This document shows, piece after piece, positions 25,603 to 33,830 of a stretch of 64,000 nucleotides of DNA. Position 1 is the first letter of the stretch; each line of letters begins with the position of its first letter. Source of the DNA: CAYHVK01 sp964360255 (GTDB lineage Bacteria > Bdellovibrionota > Bdellovibrionia > Bdellovibrionales > UBA1609); the NCBI GenBank assembly GCA_964360255.1, contig CAYHVK010000006.1, positions 62,001-126,000 of the forward strand, given 5' to 3'. The position numbers and the translations under genes are program-made. The notes under the pieces were generated by a model. That model made no database searches, had not been told where the DNA came from, and saw only the letters and a program-made list of their open reading frames with translations.

Positions 25603-27083
25603 ATATTCAAAATTACCGCGCATCTTTTACCGTCTCTGTTGTAAATTCAAATTTACAAGACTCTAAGATCGTTTCTGACGTACTAGAAAATAGTGGTTAC
25701 TCTGTTCTTCACTACATGAGCGAAGAAAATTTTGAGAGCGACTTCAAAGTTAATATTCCGCATATTTTGATTTTAAGTTATGAAAACTTGATGAAGATGA
25801 AGCCGATGCACGCCGATGAGTGGATTGAAAATCTTCTGCATAAGCTTCCAGAGCTGCATATTATTATTCTCGCTGCTCGCGATAAATTAGATGTGGCTTG
25901 TGATCTCTTTGAAAGCGGCGTTTATGATGTGCTCGAATGGCCGAACAAAAACACCCGCCAACTTTTACGGGCTGCCGACCGTGCCGCTGAAACTGATTAC
26001 CATGTTTATTTGAATGAAGAGCTGAAAGAAAAATTAGGCGAGCAAACCATTCAAAGAGGCGAGGCCAGTTACTCGCTTTTAGCGGTTTGGCTCCATGAAC
26101 TTTATAAAAGAAAAGACTCTAATTTTGCTTTGATGCATTTGATGAATGAAATCTCTCGCTACCTGTCAGGCGCGGAAGTCTTATTTTTCAAATACATTCC
26201 CAATCGCTCGATGCTGGTGGCGCAGAATAGCGTCGGTTTAGAGATGCGTTTATTAGAAAACATCGGCATCGATTTGAAGTCGACTGAAAAGCCTTTTAAT
26301 GAAAGTCTACTTCTTAAGCCGCAAAGCCTGAGGGGGCTACAAGATCTGGTGGTGAATGGTTTTAGAAAAAAACATTACGCCGCTTTTCCGATTATATCGG
26401 GGAGAGAAGTGCGCGGGGTTCTGGTTGCGATTCCGAAAGAACATCAGGGTGATGTGGTCAGTGATCCTTATATCCGCGTCTGTCTTGAGGCCCATCACCA
26501 TTTTGAGCGCTTAATGGTTCTTCAGGGTCGCTTACAGAAAACCAGCTTGCTTGATGATCAAACCGAAGTCTTCAACCGCGATTTCATTCTAAAAAAAGTA
26601 AAAGAAGAAATCTCGCGCGCTCGTCGTATTTTAAAGCCGGTTTCGATTCTTCTTCTTTCATTAGATAAGTTTCAAGAATTTCAACTCAGTCAGCCACAAG
26701 CTGAGGTGGATAAGCTTCTGAAGAGTGTCGGTGGGCTTTTCACCCGTAATAGTCGTCTCAATGACCTAGTCGGCCGAGTTGAAGTCGACCAATTTATTCT
26801 TGTTCTGCCCCATACCGATAAAAAGGGAGCGGCGATTAAAGCCGAGAGGCTTCGCCGCATGATTGAGTCAGCGGATTTCTCTAAGATATTAAATCAGCCT
26901 GTATCTTTCACAGTGAGTATTGGAGTCAGTGATTACCCATCAGTTTGTCATGATGCCGATAGTCTTCTTGAAACTGCTGAAGAAGCGCTCTATCAAATTC
27001 GTAAAAATGGTGATAACAAAGTCTGTCTCGCCACGCCAAAGGGAAGCTTCGTCGCGGACTTTGAAATTAAAGAAGAAAAATAA
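25599..27083 (+). CDS. Pseudo-receiver / GAF-like / degenerate GGDEF protein
   Basis: 494 residues with a TTG start inside the stop of the upstream gene and GAGG at 25586-25590. Residues 1-130 look like a receiver fold, but the phospho-Asp position reads LILSYEN, the Thr position is LAARDK and the conserved Lys-Pro is VLEWPN, so all three hallmarks are lost. Residues 150-310 are GAF-like. The C-terminal part is a GGDEF domain by fold (LLDDQTEVFNRDF; TVSIGVSDYP), yet the signature is RVEVDQF and the metal Asp segment LLSLDKF. It is most likely a non-catalytic c-di-GMP or nucleotide effector working with the pseudo-kinase before it. Confidence 0.78.
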   Translation: MNIQNYRASFTVSVVNSNLQDSKIVSDVLENSGYSVLHYMSEENFESDFKVNIPHILILSYENLMKMKPMHADEWIENLLHKLPELHIIILAARDKLDVACDLFESGVYDVLEWPNKNTRQLLRAADRAAETDYHVYLNEELKEKLGEQTIQRGEASYSLLAVWLHELYKRKDSNFALMHLMNEISRYLSGAEVLFFKYIPNRSMLVAQNSVGLEMRLLENIGIDLKSTEKPFNESLLLKPQSLRGLQDLVVNGFRKKHYAAFPIISGREVRGVLVAIPKEHQGDVVSDPYIRVCLEAHHHFERLMVLQGRLQKTSLLDDQTEVFNRDFILKKVKEEISRARRILKPVSILLLSLDKFQEFQLSQPQAEVDKLLKSVGGLFTRNSRLNDLVGRVEVDQFILVLPHTDKKGAAIKAERLRRMIESADFSKILNQPVSFTVSIGVSDYPSVCHDADSLLETAEEALYQIRKNGDNKVCLATPKGSFVADFEIKEEK

Positions 27084-27086
27084 TTT

Positions 27087-28271
27087 ATGCAGCATCGACC
27101 AACAGTCGCCATTATTAATTTAAAAAATATTGCCCATAACTATAAAGTTTTGCGTGATTTGCAAAAGAGCCAAGACTTATTTTATTGCCCCATGATCAAG
27201 GCCGATGCTTACGGGCACGGAGCCACTCGAGTGATGCAGACACTCTATGATTTAGGTCAGAGATATTTTGGTGTTGCGCTTCTTGAAGAGGCGATTGAGC
27301 TGCGCGAAGATTTTTCGAATCACCGGGACTTCTGTAACATATTAGTTTTTGCTCCTTTATTTGAAGAGAGCCTTGAGGCGGCTTTGCAAGCCCAGGTGAC
27401 GCCAGTTCTCTCGTCATGGCGAGAACTTGAAAATTTAGAAAACGCCTTGAAGCAATTTGACCGTGAAGACTTGAAAATCAAAGTTCATCTTAAATTCAAT
27501 ACCGGAATGGCGCGACTCGGGTTTGATGCCTCTGAGGCCGATGCGTTGGCAAAATATTTTAGAAAAGGCAGCCAGCTTGAGCTTGAAGGGGTTTGCACTC
27601 ATTTATCAGACGGCGAAGATGCGCACTTGGCTGGCGGTTGGTCCGCTGATCAAATCGAAAAATTTGCAGCTATTGAAAAATCTTTTTCTGGTTTCAAAAT
27701 ATTTTTTCACATGTTTAACAGTGCGGGTCTTATCGCTTCTAGTTTAGCGAAAACTCCGCAGAACCATAATTGGGGCGCGCGACCAGGACTTTCGCTTTAT
27801 GGCGTGAAGCCAGTGATGGGAGATCTAAGCGCCGAGCAACTTGAAGCCTGGAAGAAAATTGATCTTCGTCCGGTTATGCAAGTTGAGACACAGATCGTTT
27901 TGACTCGCGAGATTAAGAAGGGTGAGGGCGTTTCGTACAACAGACGTTGGACGAGTTCGCAAGACTCCCTCATTGCAGTTTTACCTATTGGTTACGCTGA
28001 CGGATACCACAGACGCTTGTCTAACAAAGGTCTTATGTTGGTGCAAGATCGAGTGGTCCCTGTTGTTGGCACTGTGTGTATGGACTACACTCTAGTAGAT
28101 GTATCGGCGCTAAGAGAAAACAACCAGGATTTGTACGGCATGAGTGTCATTGTCATTGGACAAGATCAAACACAATCAGTGAAGGCAGAAGATCTAGCTG
28201 AACTTGTGGGCACTAATGCGTACGAAATTTTAACAAGTGTGAGTCGCCGGGTACCTAGGGTTTATAGATGA
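27087..28271 (+). CDS. alr: Alanine racemase
   Basis: 394 residues. PLP enzyme that interconverts L- and D-alanine for peptidoglycan. The PLP-binding Lys38 is in MIKADAYGHGA; the second catalytic residue, Tyr, is in GVSYNRRW; other hallmarks are NTGMARLGF, THLSDGED, FNSAGLI, RPGLSLYGV, LPIGYADGYHR and VGTVCMDYTLVDVS. It begins 3 bases after the GGDEF-like gene and ends overlapping mlaE by 4 bases (ATGA), so the transcript probably runs from 23677 through 31238. Confidence 0.95.
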   Translation: MQHRPTVAIINLKNIAHNYKVLRDLQKSQDLFYCPMIKADAYGHGATRVMQTLYDLGQRYFGVALLEEAIELREDFSNHRDFCNILVFAPLFEESLEAALQAQVTPVLSSWRELENLENALKQFDREDLKIKVHLKFNTGMARLGFDASEADALAKYFRKGSQLELEGVCTHLSDGEDAHLAGGWSADQIEKFAAIEKSFSGFKIFFHMFNSAGLIASSLAKTPQNHNWGARPGLSLYGVKPVMGDLSAEQLEAWKKIDLRPVMQVETQIVLTREIKKGEGVSYNRRWTSSQDSLIAVLPIGYADGYHRRLSNKGLMLVQDRVVPVVGTVCMDYTLVDVSALRENNQDLYGMSVIVIGQDQTQSVKAEDLAELVGTNAYEILTSVSRRVPRVYR

Positions 28272-29110
28272 TCGCCATGTGGGTCGGAGTTCGCAAACAT
28301 GTGAACGACTCGATAGACAATTTTTTTATTAAACTCAGCCTCTCGGTTGCTGAGTTCTTCTCGTCAGCTGGCGCCATTGTCATTTTCTTTGCTCAATCCA
28401 CTCGACTGATTTTTAAAGCTCCTTATCGTTTCGAAGAAATCATTAAGCATGTTGAGTTCATCGGTAATAAATCGATTCTTATAATTTTACTGACAGGCGC
28501 TTTCACCGGAATGGCTATGTCATTTCAGATTTACTTGGGCTTTAACATGGTGAATGCCACGAATTTAGTGGGCCCCACTGTAGCCCTTGGAATCACTCGC
28601 GAATTAGGCCCGGTTCTCACCGGCCTGATTGTCGCCGCGAGAGCGGGCGGAGCCATGGCGGCTCGCTTGGGTACGATGCGAGTGAACGAACAAATTGATG
28701 CTCTCGAAGTGATGGGAATTGATCCGAAACAATATCTCGTTGCTCCGCGAATTATCGCAGCGTTTGTTTCGATGCCACTTCTTTGCGGTGTTTTCGATTT
28801 TATCGCCATGCTCGGTTCATATTTCTTATGCGTAAAAGTTCTCGGTCTTGATGAAGCCATCTTCTGGGATAAAATTAGTGTTTGGTTGAACCCACGTGAC
28901 ATCAACGAAGGTTTGATTAAATCGGCGATTTTCGGTTTAACATTTACCGCGATTTGTACTTATCGTGGCTTCTTCACTACGGGCGGCGCCAAAGGTGTCG
29001 GTGAAGCAACCAACGGTGGCGTTGTGAATAGCATGGTTTTAATTATTGTAATTAATTTCTTCGCAACAAATATAATTCGTTTCTATTACGCAGTGATGGG
29101 GATCAAATGA
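28268..29110 (+). CDS. mlaE: MlaE/YrbE-family lipid ABC transporter permease
   Basis: 280 residues, five or so membrane helices. It is the permease of an MCE-type phospholipid transporter of the inner membrane. The family block GLIVAARAGGAMAARLGTMR with VNEQIDALEVMGIDPKQYL is the hallmark, followed by RIIAAFVSMPLL and a C-terminal TYRGFFTTGGAKGVGEATNGGVV segment. ATG overlaps the alr stop; its own stop overlaps the mlaF start by 4 bases. mlaB and mlaC are absent from the neighbourhood, so the system resembles the reduced mlaEFD set found outside the gammaproteobacteria. Confidence 0.92.
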   Translation: MIAMWVGVRKHVNDSIDNFFIKLSLSVAEFFSSAGAIVIFFAQSTRLIFKAPYRFEEIIKHVEFIGNKSILIILLTGAFTGMAMSFQIYLGFNMVNATNLVGPTVALGITRELGPVLTGLIVAARAGGAMAARLGTMRVNEQIDALEVMGIDPKQYLVAPRIIAAFVSMPLLCGVFDFIAMLGSYFLCVKVLGLDEAIFWDKISVWLNPRDINEGLIKSAIFGLTFTAICTYRGFFTTGGAKGVGEATNGGVVNSMVLIIVINFFATNIIRFYYAVMGIK

Positions 29111-29865
29111 GCGAAACCGCCATTGAGATTTCAAACTTGCGCAAAACTTTCGATGGTAAAGAGTATGTCATAAACGGCATGAGTCTTAATATTCCTAAAG
29201 GAAAAATTACCGTTATCATCGGCTTCTCGGGGACGGGCAAGAGCGTTCTTTTAAAACATATTTTAGGACTTCTCAGGCCCACGTCGGGCACCATCAAGGT
29301 TTTCGGGAAAGATGTATGGTCAATGAATTTTGATGAGCTCATTGATTTGCGTTGTAAGCTCGGGGTTCTTTTTCAGAACTCGGCGCTCTTTGATGATATG
29401 ACCGTACTTGAGAATGTGCACTTTCCGCTGATTGAGCATCGTCGTGATTTATCTTTCAAGGCCATTGATGAAATCGCTCGCGCAAAACTTCTCGCTTCTG
29501 GTATGGAAGAGAAGCATTATAATAAACTTCCGGGCGAACTATCAGGTGGTATGAGAAAGCGTGTGGCCTTGGCGCGTGCACTGGCGCTCGACCCCGATGT
29601 GCTGCTTTATGATGAGCCGACAACTGGACTAGATCCCATTTTAACAGAGATGGTAGATGATTTAATTTTGAAAACTCATCAAAACCACAAAGGTTCAACG
29701 TCCGTAGTTGTTTCCCATGACATTTTAGCGGCGTTTCGATTGGCCGACTATCTAGTTATGCTAGACAAAGGAAAAGTCTTACTAGCCGGGACGAAAGAGG
29801 ACTTCTATAATACAAACATACCTTTAGTGAAACAATTTTTGTCAAAAGGCTTCAAGAGGGAATAA
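29107..29865 (+). CDS. mlaF: MlaF-family ABC transporter ATP-binding protein
   Basis: 252 residues. ATPase driving the MCE lipid transporter. Walker A is GFSGTGKSVLLKH, the Q-loop LFQNSALFDDMTV, the signature LSGGMRKRVALARAL (the Met-Arg-Lys variant is usual for MlaF), Walker B VLLYDEPTTGLDP with catalytic Glu, and the H-loop VVSHD. All ATP-binding motifs are intact. It overlaps mlaE by 4 bases and mlaD by one base, indicating coupled translation. Confidence 0.95.
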   Translation: MSETAIEISNLRKTFDGKEYVINGMSLNIPKGKITVIIGFSGTGKSVLLKHILGLLRPTSGTIKVFGKDVWSMNFDELIDLRCKLGVLFQNSALFDDMTVLENVHFPLIEHRRDLSFKAIDEIARAKLLASGMEEKHYNKLPGELSGGMRKRVALARALALDPDVLLYDEPTTGLDPILTEMVDDLILKTHQNHKGSTSVVVSHDILAAFRLADYLVMLDKGKVLLAGTKEDFYNTNIPLVKQFLSKGFKRE

Positions 29866-31238
29866 TGTTTTCGACACCTGAGTTTAAAGTTGGAGCCCTC
29901 GTCGTCATCGTTTCTGGATTGATTGGCGTCATGTCATTAAAGGTGAATGAGGGCCCTGGTTTATTCTCACGACAAAAAAGGTATTCTTTCAGTATCGGCG
30001 ATGCCGGTGGATTGATTGAAAACAGCGCCGTAAAATCTTCGGGTATCAAAGTTGGTATTATCGAGAAGATCGAGCTAGCTGACTCAGGCGCACGTATTCA
30101 TATTTTAGTGAATAGCGATTTAAAACTCCGCACATCAGGAGCCGTCGAACTTCGCTCTGATGGTATTCTCGGAGACCGCCACGTCGAGCTTGTGTTGGGT
30201 CATAGCGATGACCCTCTCTTAGAGTCCGGTGAAGAAATTCTCAGCGCCAAAGAAACGGGCTCGATGAACGCCATGATGAAAGAGATCGGTAAGATCACAG
30301 AATCTCTATCGGGTTTGGCGCAAACGCTAAACAAAGCCGCGAGCAGCCAGGGTGATAGAGAAACGACGATTGGCCGAATTATTCTCAACATTGAAAAGCT
30401 CACGAGCGATATCGCCCAGATGACGGGCGAGAACAAAGAAAAAATCGGCGATATTGTTGATAACGTTCACTCAATCACAAATCAGCTGGATGGTTTTATC
30501 AGCGACGACAGCCCAGAAGGTTTCAAAGCTGGCTGGGAAAAAGCGGTGGCCAGCTTACATAGAATCGATAGCACCCTTAAAAACTTTGAAGAGATCTCAG
30601 GTAAAATCAATCGGGGCGAGGGCACGCTCGGTCGTTTAGTGAATGATGAAGAGACAGTAGAGAAGCTAAACAGTGTTCTCGATGGGGCTAACGATTTCAT
30701 TGGTGGAGCGGGCACAATGGAGACGAGTGTAGACTTTCACTCGGAATTCTTAGCTGATGCGAGCTTAACGAAGTCTTACTTGAATATTAAAATTCAGCCG
30801 GGTCTAGATCGTTATTACTTATTAGGTATCGTAGATGATCCGCGCGGTGTGCTTGAAGAAACGCGTACAGAGACGAGCGGTACATCAACGGGCGATATCA
30901 CAGAGATCAAAACTTTCAAAAACGAAATCAAGTTCAATGCAATCTTTGCGAAGACCTTCTATAACTTCACGCTACGTGGTGGTTTGATGGAGAGCGCGGG
31001 CGGTATTGGTTTCGATTACTCATTCTTGAGCAACAAACTTATTTTCTCAATGGATGCTTTAGACTTCGACGATGTGAATCTGCGCGCCTACCTACGGTTT
31101 AATGTCTTCAAGGGCATTTACGTTACAGGTGGTGGCGATTACCTCAGCAATGATGAATTCCGCAGCAGCTTTATCGGCGCCGGTATCTTCATTACCAATG
31201 ATGACTTGAAATTGCTCGCAACAAAATTCGCGATGTAG
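29865..31238 (+). CDS. mlaD: MCE-domain substrate-binding protein (MlaD-like) with long beta-rich C-terminus
   Basis: 457 residues. One N-terminal TM (about 8-25, VGALVVIVSGLIGVMSL), a single MCE domain (about 38-118: GDAGGLIENSAVKSSGIKVGIIEKI and DGILGDRHVELVLG), a long helical part (about 125-290) and then about 150 residues rich in alternating strands (RYYLLGIVDD, FYNFTLRGGLMESAGGIGFDYSF, LRAYLRFNVFKGIYVTGGGDYL, IGAGIFITNDD). E. coli MlaD is only 183 residues. The beta-rich tail resembles a small barrel, so the protein may reach the outer membrane and serve as a continuous lipid conduit. Followed by a clear terminator at 31285. Confidence 0.88.
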   Translation: MFSTPEFKVGALVVIVSGLIGVMSLKVNEGPGLFSRQKRYSFSIGDAGGLIENSAVKSSGIKVGIIEKIELADSGARIHILVNSDLKLRTSGAVELRSDGILGDRHVELVLGHSDDPLLESGEEILSAKETGSMNAMMKEIGKITESLSGLAQTLNKAASSQGDRETTIGRIILNIEKLTSDIAQMTGENKEKIGDIVDNVHSITNQLDGFISDDSPEGFKAGWEKAVASLHRIDSTLKNFEEISGKINRGEGTLGRLVNDEETVEKLNSVLDGANDFIGGAGTMETSVDFHSEFLADASLTKSYLNIKIQPGLDRYYLLGIVDDPRGVLEETRTETSGTSTGDITEIKTFKNEIKFNAIFAKTFYNFTLRGGLMESAGGIGFDYSFLSNKLIFSMDALDFDDVNLRAYLRFNVFKGIYVTGGGDYLSNDEFRSSFIGAGIFITNDDLKLLATKFAM

Positions 31239-31284
31239 TTCATCTCTATATTTAAGCTAGAATTACATTTTAATTAGAATTATG

Positions 31285-31309
31285 GGCCGCTTAAAGCGGC
31301 CTTTGTTTT
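31285..31309 (+). terminator. Rho-independent terminator after mlaD
   Basis: GGCCGCTT and AAGCGGCC form an 8-bp GC-rich stem at 31285-31301, followed at once by TTTGTTTTATT. It ends the alr-mla operon. Confidence 0.87.
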
Positions 31310-31422
31310 ATTAAGATCTGTTGGGCCTGCGAAAAATCTTCCACCGCATTGCACAAAGTTGAATAATTTTAAATTCCCTCCATTGACAATACCATCAGTC
31401 ACAACTATCGTAATTTCAGATG

Positions 31423-31473
31423 CGGCAAACACCCAAGAATTGCCGTATCACTTCGCGAGGTGTGACTCGCGAA
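31423..31473. repeat. Two hairpins upstream of the RAYT gene
   Basis: A first stem pairs CGGCAA (31423-31428) with TTGCCG (31440-31445); a second pairs TTCGCGAG (31452-31459) with CTCGCGAA (31466-31473) around a 6-base loop. They lie 57-107 bases upstream of the transposase-like gene, where REP sequences usually sit. They do not share sequence with the palindrome at 3186-3238. Confidence 0.5.
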
Positions 31474-31529
31474 TTAAAAGTGTGAGATATGTTTTGCAAC
31501 GTAACGTAATTAGTGAATTTTGAAGAAAT

Positions 31530-32075
31530 GTGTGTGTAGACCGAAAAGTGAAACAGACGGACTTGTTTGCAAAGAAATCGAATCGCTTCGGCGGAGATGC
31601 TCGCAAGACGCGGGCGTCCCGCCTTTTTCGCCCCATATCCACTAAACAATCCATGCATCTCATGCTGAAGTCGACCAACGCTAAAGGTGAGTGGTCGTTT
31701 CTCAAGCCTCGCAATAAAGCCATCATCGCCCAACTCATTAAGAAGTATTCAGAGGCTTATAGCGTAAAAGTTTTTTCCTCCGCCAATGTAGGGAATCATC
31801 TGCATTTTCATCTCCAGTTTCGCTCACCACGCTCTTATAGAGATTTTGTGCGGGCTATGACGGGCGCGATTGCACTTAAGATTACTGGTTCAAGTAAAAT
31901 CAAAGCTTTAAAAGAGCGCTTCTGGACACAGTCGCCCTATACGCGATTTGTTTTTGGTATTAAGGATTTTCTTAAGATTTCAGACTATATCAAAATCAAT
32001 CAGCTGGAAGGTTTTGGCCATGGGCGTGCAGTAGCCGAGTATTTGGTGAGAAATCGTAAGCATGAGTTTGGTTGA
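31530..32075 (+). CDS. REP-associated tyrosine transposase (RAYT), Y1-transposase family
   Basis: 181 residues. Single-strand DNA nuclease of the HUH class that cuts and joins DNA at REP hairpins. The HUH motif is NHLHFHLQF (around residue 90), and the catalytic Tyr is in SDYIKINQLEGFG (around 155). The N-terminal KTRASRLFRPISTKQSMHLML segment is typical of RAYTs and supports the long form from 31530 rather than a start at 31659. The ribosome site is weak (GAAGAA directly before the ATG). A stand-alone gene between the mla terminator and purH. RAYTs are usually domesticated single-copy genes, not active insertion sequences. Confidence 0.87.
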   Translation: MCVDRKVKQTDLFAKKSNRFGGDARKTRASRLFRPISTKQSMHLMLKSTNAKGEWSFLKPRNKAIIAQLIKKYSEAYSVKVFSSANVGNHLHFHLQFRSPRSYRDFVRAMTGAIALKITGSSKIKALKERFWTQSPYTRFVFGIKDFLKISDYIKINQLEGFGHGRAVAEYLVRNRKHEFG

Positions 32076-32233
32076 GGCTTAATTCGGTCTTTATCCTGAG
32101 CTGAATATTTTCTTCGCCTGATAACAGTTCGCTATCAAATGGTTAAAACCTTGTCATTTCGCAATAAGAATAGACAGTGAAAAACCCCTTCGCTACTATC
32201 GAGCCATCAAATCCTACTCCTTAAAGGATCCAA

Positions 32234-33802
32234 ATGGCTCAGTTCAAAAACGCTCTTGTCAGTGTTTCAGATAAAACCGGCCTCATTGAATTTATCAAAC
32301 CGCTCGCTCAAAAAGGCATGCGCGTCGTCTCAACAGGCGGAACCGCCAAATTCCTCGAAGAGAATGGCATCAAAGTCGTACAAATATCAGAGCAGACGGG
32401 CTTTCCAGAGGTGATGGACGGTCGAGTGAAAACGCTCCACCCCAATGTGCACATGGCTTTACTCGCTCGTAAAGATGAGGCCGATGATCTCGCCATTTTA
32501 AAAAAACATAATCTCGAGCCCTTCGATTTAGTTGTGGGAAATCTTTATCCCTTTGAATCCAAGCCTGACATCGAAAATATTGATATCGGTGGCCCTTCAT
32601 TCTTAAGATCAGCTTCAAAAAGTTTTGATCGCATCGCGGTCGTGGTCGACCCACAAGATTATGCGAAGATCGCCGCATCAGCAGAACTCACTCTCGACGA
32701 TCGTAAACTTCTCGCGGCAAAAGTTTTTGCTCACACTTCGGCTTACGACTCAATGATCACCGCCTGGCTCGAACCTGATTTTGCGAAAAAGCGCGATCAA
32801 TCAGTGGGCGGAAAATTTCAATCTGAGTTGCGTTACGGAGAAAACCCACAACAAAAAGCGGTTTGGTATCGTCAAGCGGGCGTTACGCAAGGTCTTCACC
32901 AAGCGAAAATTCTGCAGGGCAAAGAGCTTTCGTATAATAATCTTCTCGATTTAACGGCGGCCGTTCAAACTCTCAGAAGAATTACGACGGCGGCCAGCTC
33001 TTTAGCGGCTAACAGTCAAAGCGGCAACCAATCTTCTGCCGCCGCCTGCGTAGCCGTAAAACACAACAATCCTTGTGGTATCGCCGTCGCATCAAGCATC
33101 GCCGAAGCCACAAAACTCGCCATCGAAGCCGACCCCGTCAGCGTCTTCGGAGGGATTTTAGCTCTCAGTCAGCCTGTCGATGATAAAAGCGCCGAAATTT
33201 TATCTGCTCTTTTCTTAGAATGTGTCGTCGCCCCGTCATTCACTCCAGCAGCGCAGTCGATCTTCGCTAAGAAAAAAAATCTGAGACTTCTCGAATGGTC
33301 AGAGATGTTAAAGCCCTCAGAGCAAGCGCTTTACCGCCAAATCGACGGCGGATTTCTTATGCAAACTCCAGACGACGTAGCATCAAAACTCGATTCAGCA
33401 TGGACGGTTGTTGGCGAGAAGCCTTCACCAGAGATTGAGAAAGATTTGATTTTTGCCTGGAATACAGTGGCGCACCTAAAAAGTAACGCCATTGCCATCA
33501 CTTTAAATCAGCAAACCTTGGGCCTAGGTATGGGACAAGTGAACCGAGTGGATGCTGTTCAGCATGCTTTAGACCGCATGACCCAGGCTCATGGAGAGAG
33601 AATTAAATCTCACCAGACGAAAGTCGTCCTCGCCAGCGATGCGTTCTTTCCTTTTCCTGACTCTATTGAGAAAATAGCTAAGGCAGGAGTGAAGTGGGTT
33701 ATTCAACCAGGCGGATCGGTCAACGATGAGTCTGTTTTGAAAGCGGCACGAGAGTTCGGCGTTAACATGGTGTTAACGGGTCGTCGTCATTTCTTGCATT
33801 AG
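32234..33802 (+). CDS. purH: Bifunctional AICAR transformylase / IMP cyclohydrolase
   Basis: 522 residues, the usual length. It carries out the last two steps of IMP synthesis. The N-terminal cyclohydrolase domain shows ALVSVSDKTGL, STGGTAKFL, PEVMDGRVKTLHPNVH and NLYPF. The transformylase domain has ELRYGENPQQKA, the catalytic KHNNPCG, DPVSVFGGILAL, GLGMGQVNRVDA, SDAFFPFPD and QPGGSVND, ending MVLTGRRHFLH. ATG preceded by AAAGGA. A Ser/Ala/Asn-rich stretch (AASSLAANSQSGNQSSAAA) before KHNNPCG is a small lineage-specific insertion. Confidence 0.96.
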   Translation: MAQFKNALVSVSDKTGLIEFIKPLAQKGMRVVSTGGTAKFLEENGIKVVQISEQTGFPEVMDGRVKTLHPNVHMALLARKDEADDLAILKKHNLEPFDLVVGNLYPFESKPDIENIDIGGPSFLRSASKSFDRIAVVVDPQDYAKIAASAELTLDDRKLLAAKVFAHTSAYDSMITAWLEPDFAKKRDQSVGGKFQSELRYGENPQQKAVWYRQAGVTQGLHQAKILQGKELSYNNLLDLTAAVQTLRRITTAASSLAANSQSGNQSSAAACVAVKHNNPCGIAVASSIAEATKLAIEADPVSVFGGILALSQPVDDKSAEILSALFLECVVAPSFTPAAQSIFAKKKNLRLLEWSEMLKPSEQALYRQIDGGFLMQTPDDVASKLDSAWTVVGEKPSPEIEKDLIFAWNTVAHLKSNAIAITLNQQTLGLGMGQVNRVDAVQHALDRMTQAHGERIKSHQTKVVLASDAFFPFPDSIEKIAKAGVKWVIQPGGSVNDESVLKAAREFGVNMVLTGRRHFLH

Positions 33803-33830
33803 ATAAACAGCAACTACTAGAGTCGGCTTC

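Noticed and set aside
31416..31738. Minus-strand ORFs overlapping the RAYT gene
   Set aside because: Shadows of the RAYT coding strand and hairpin region; products look random.
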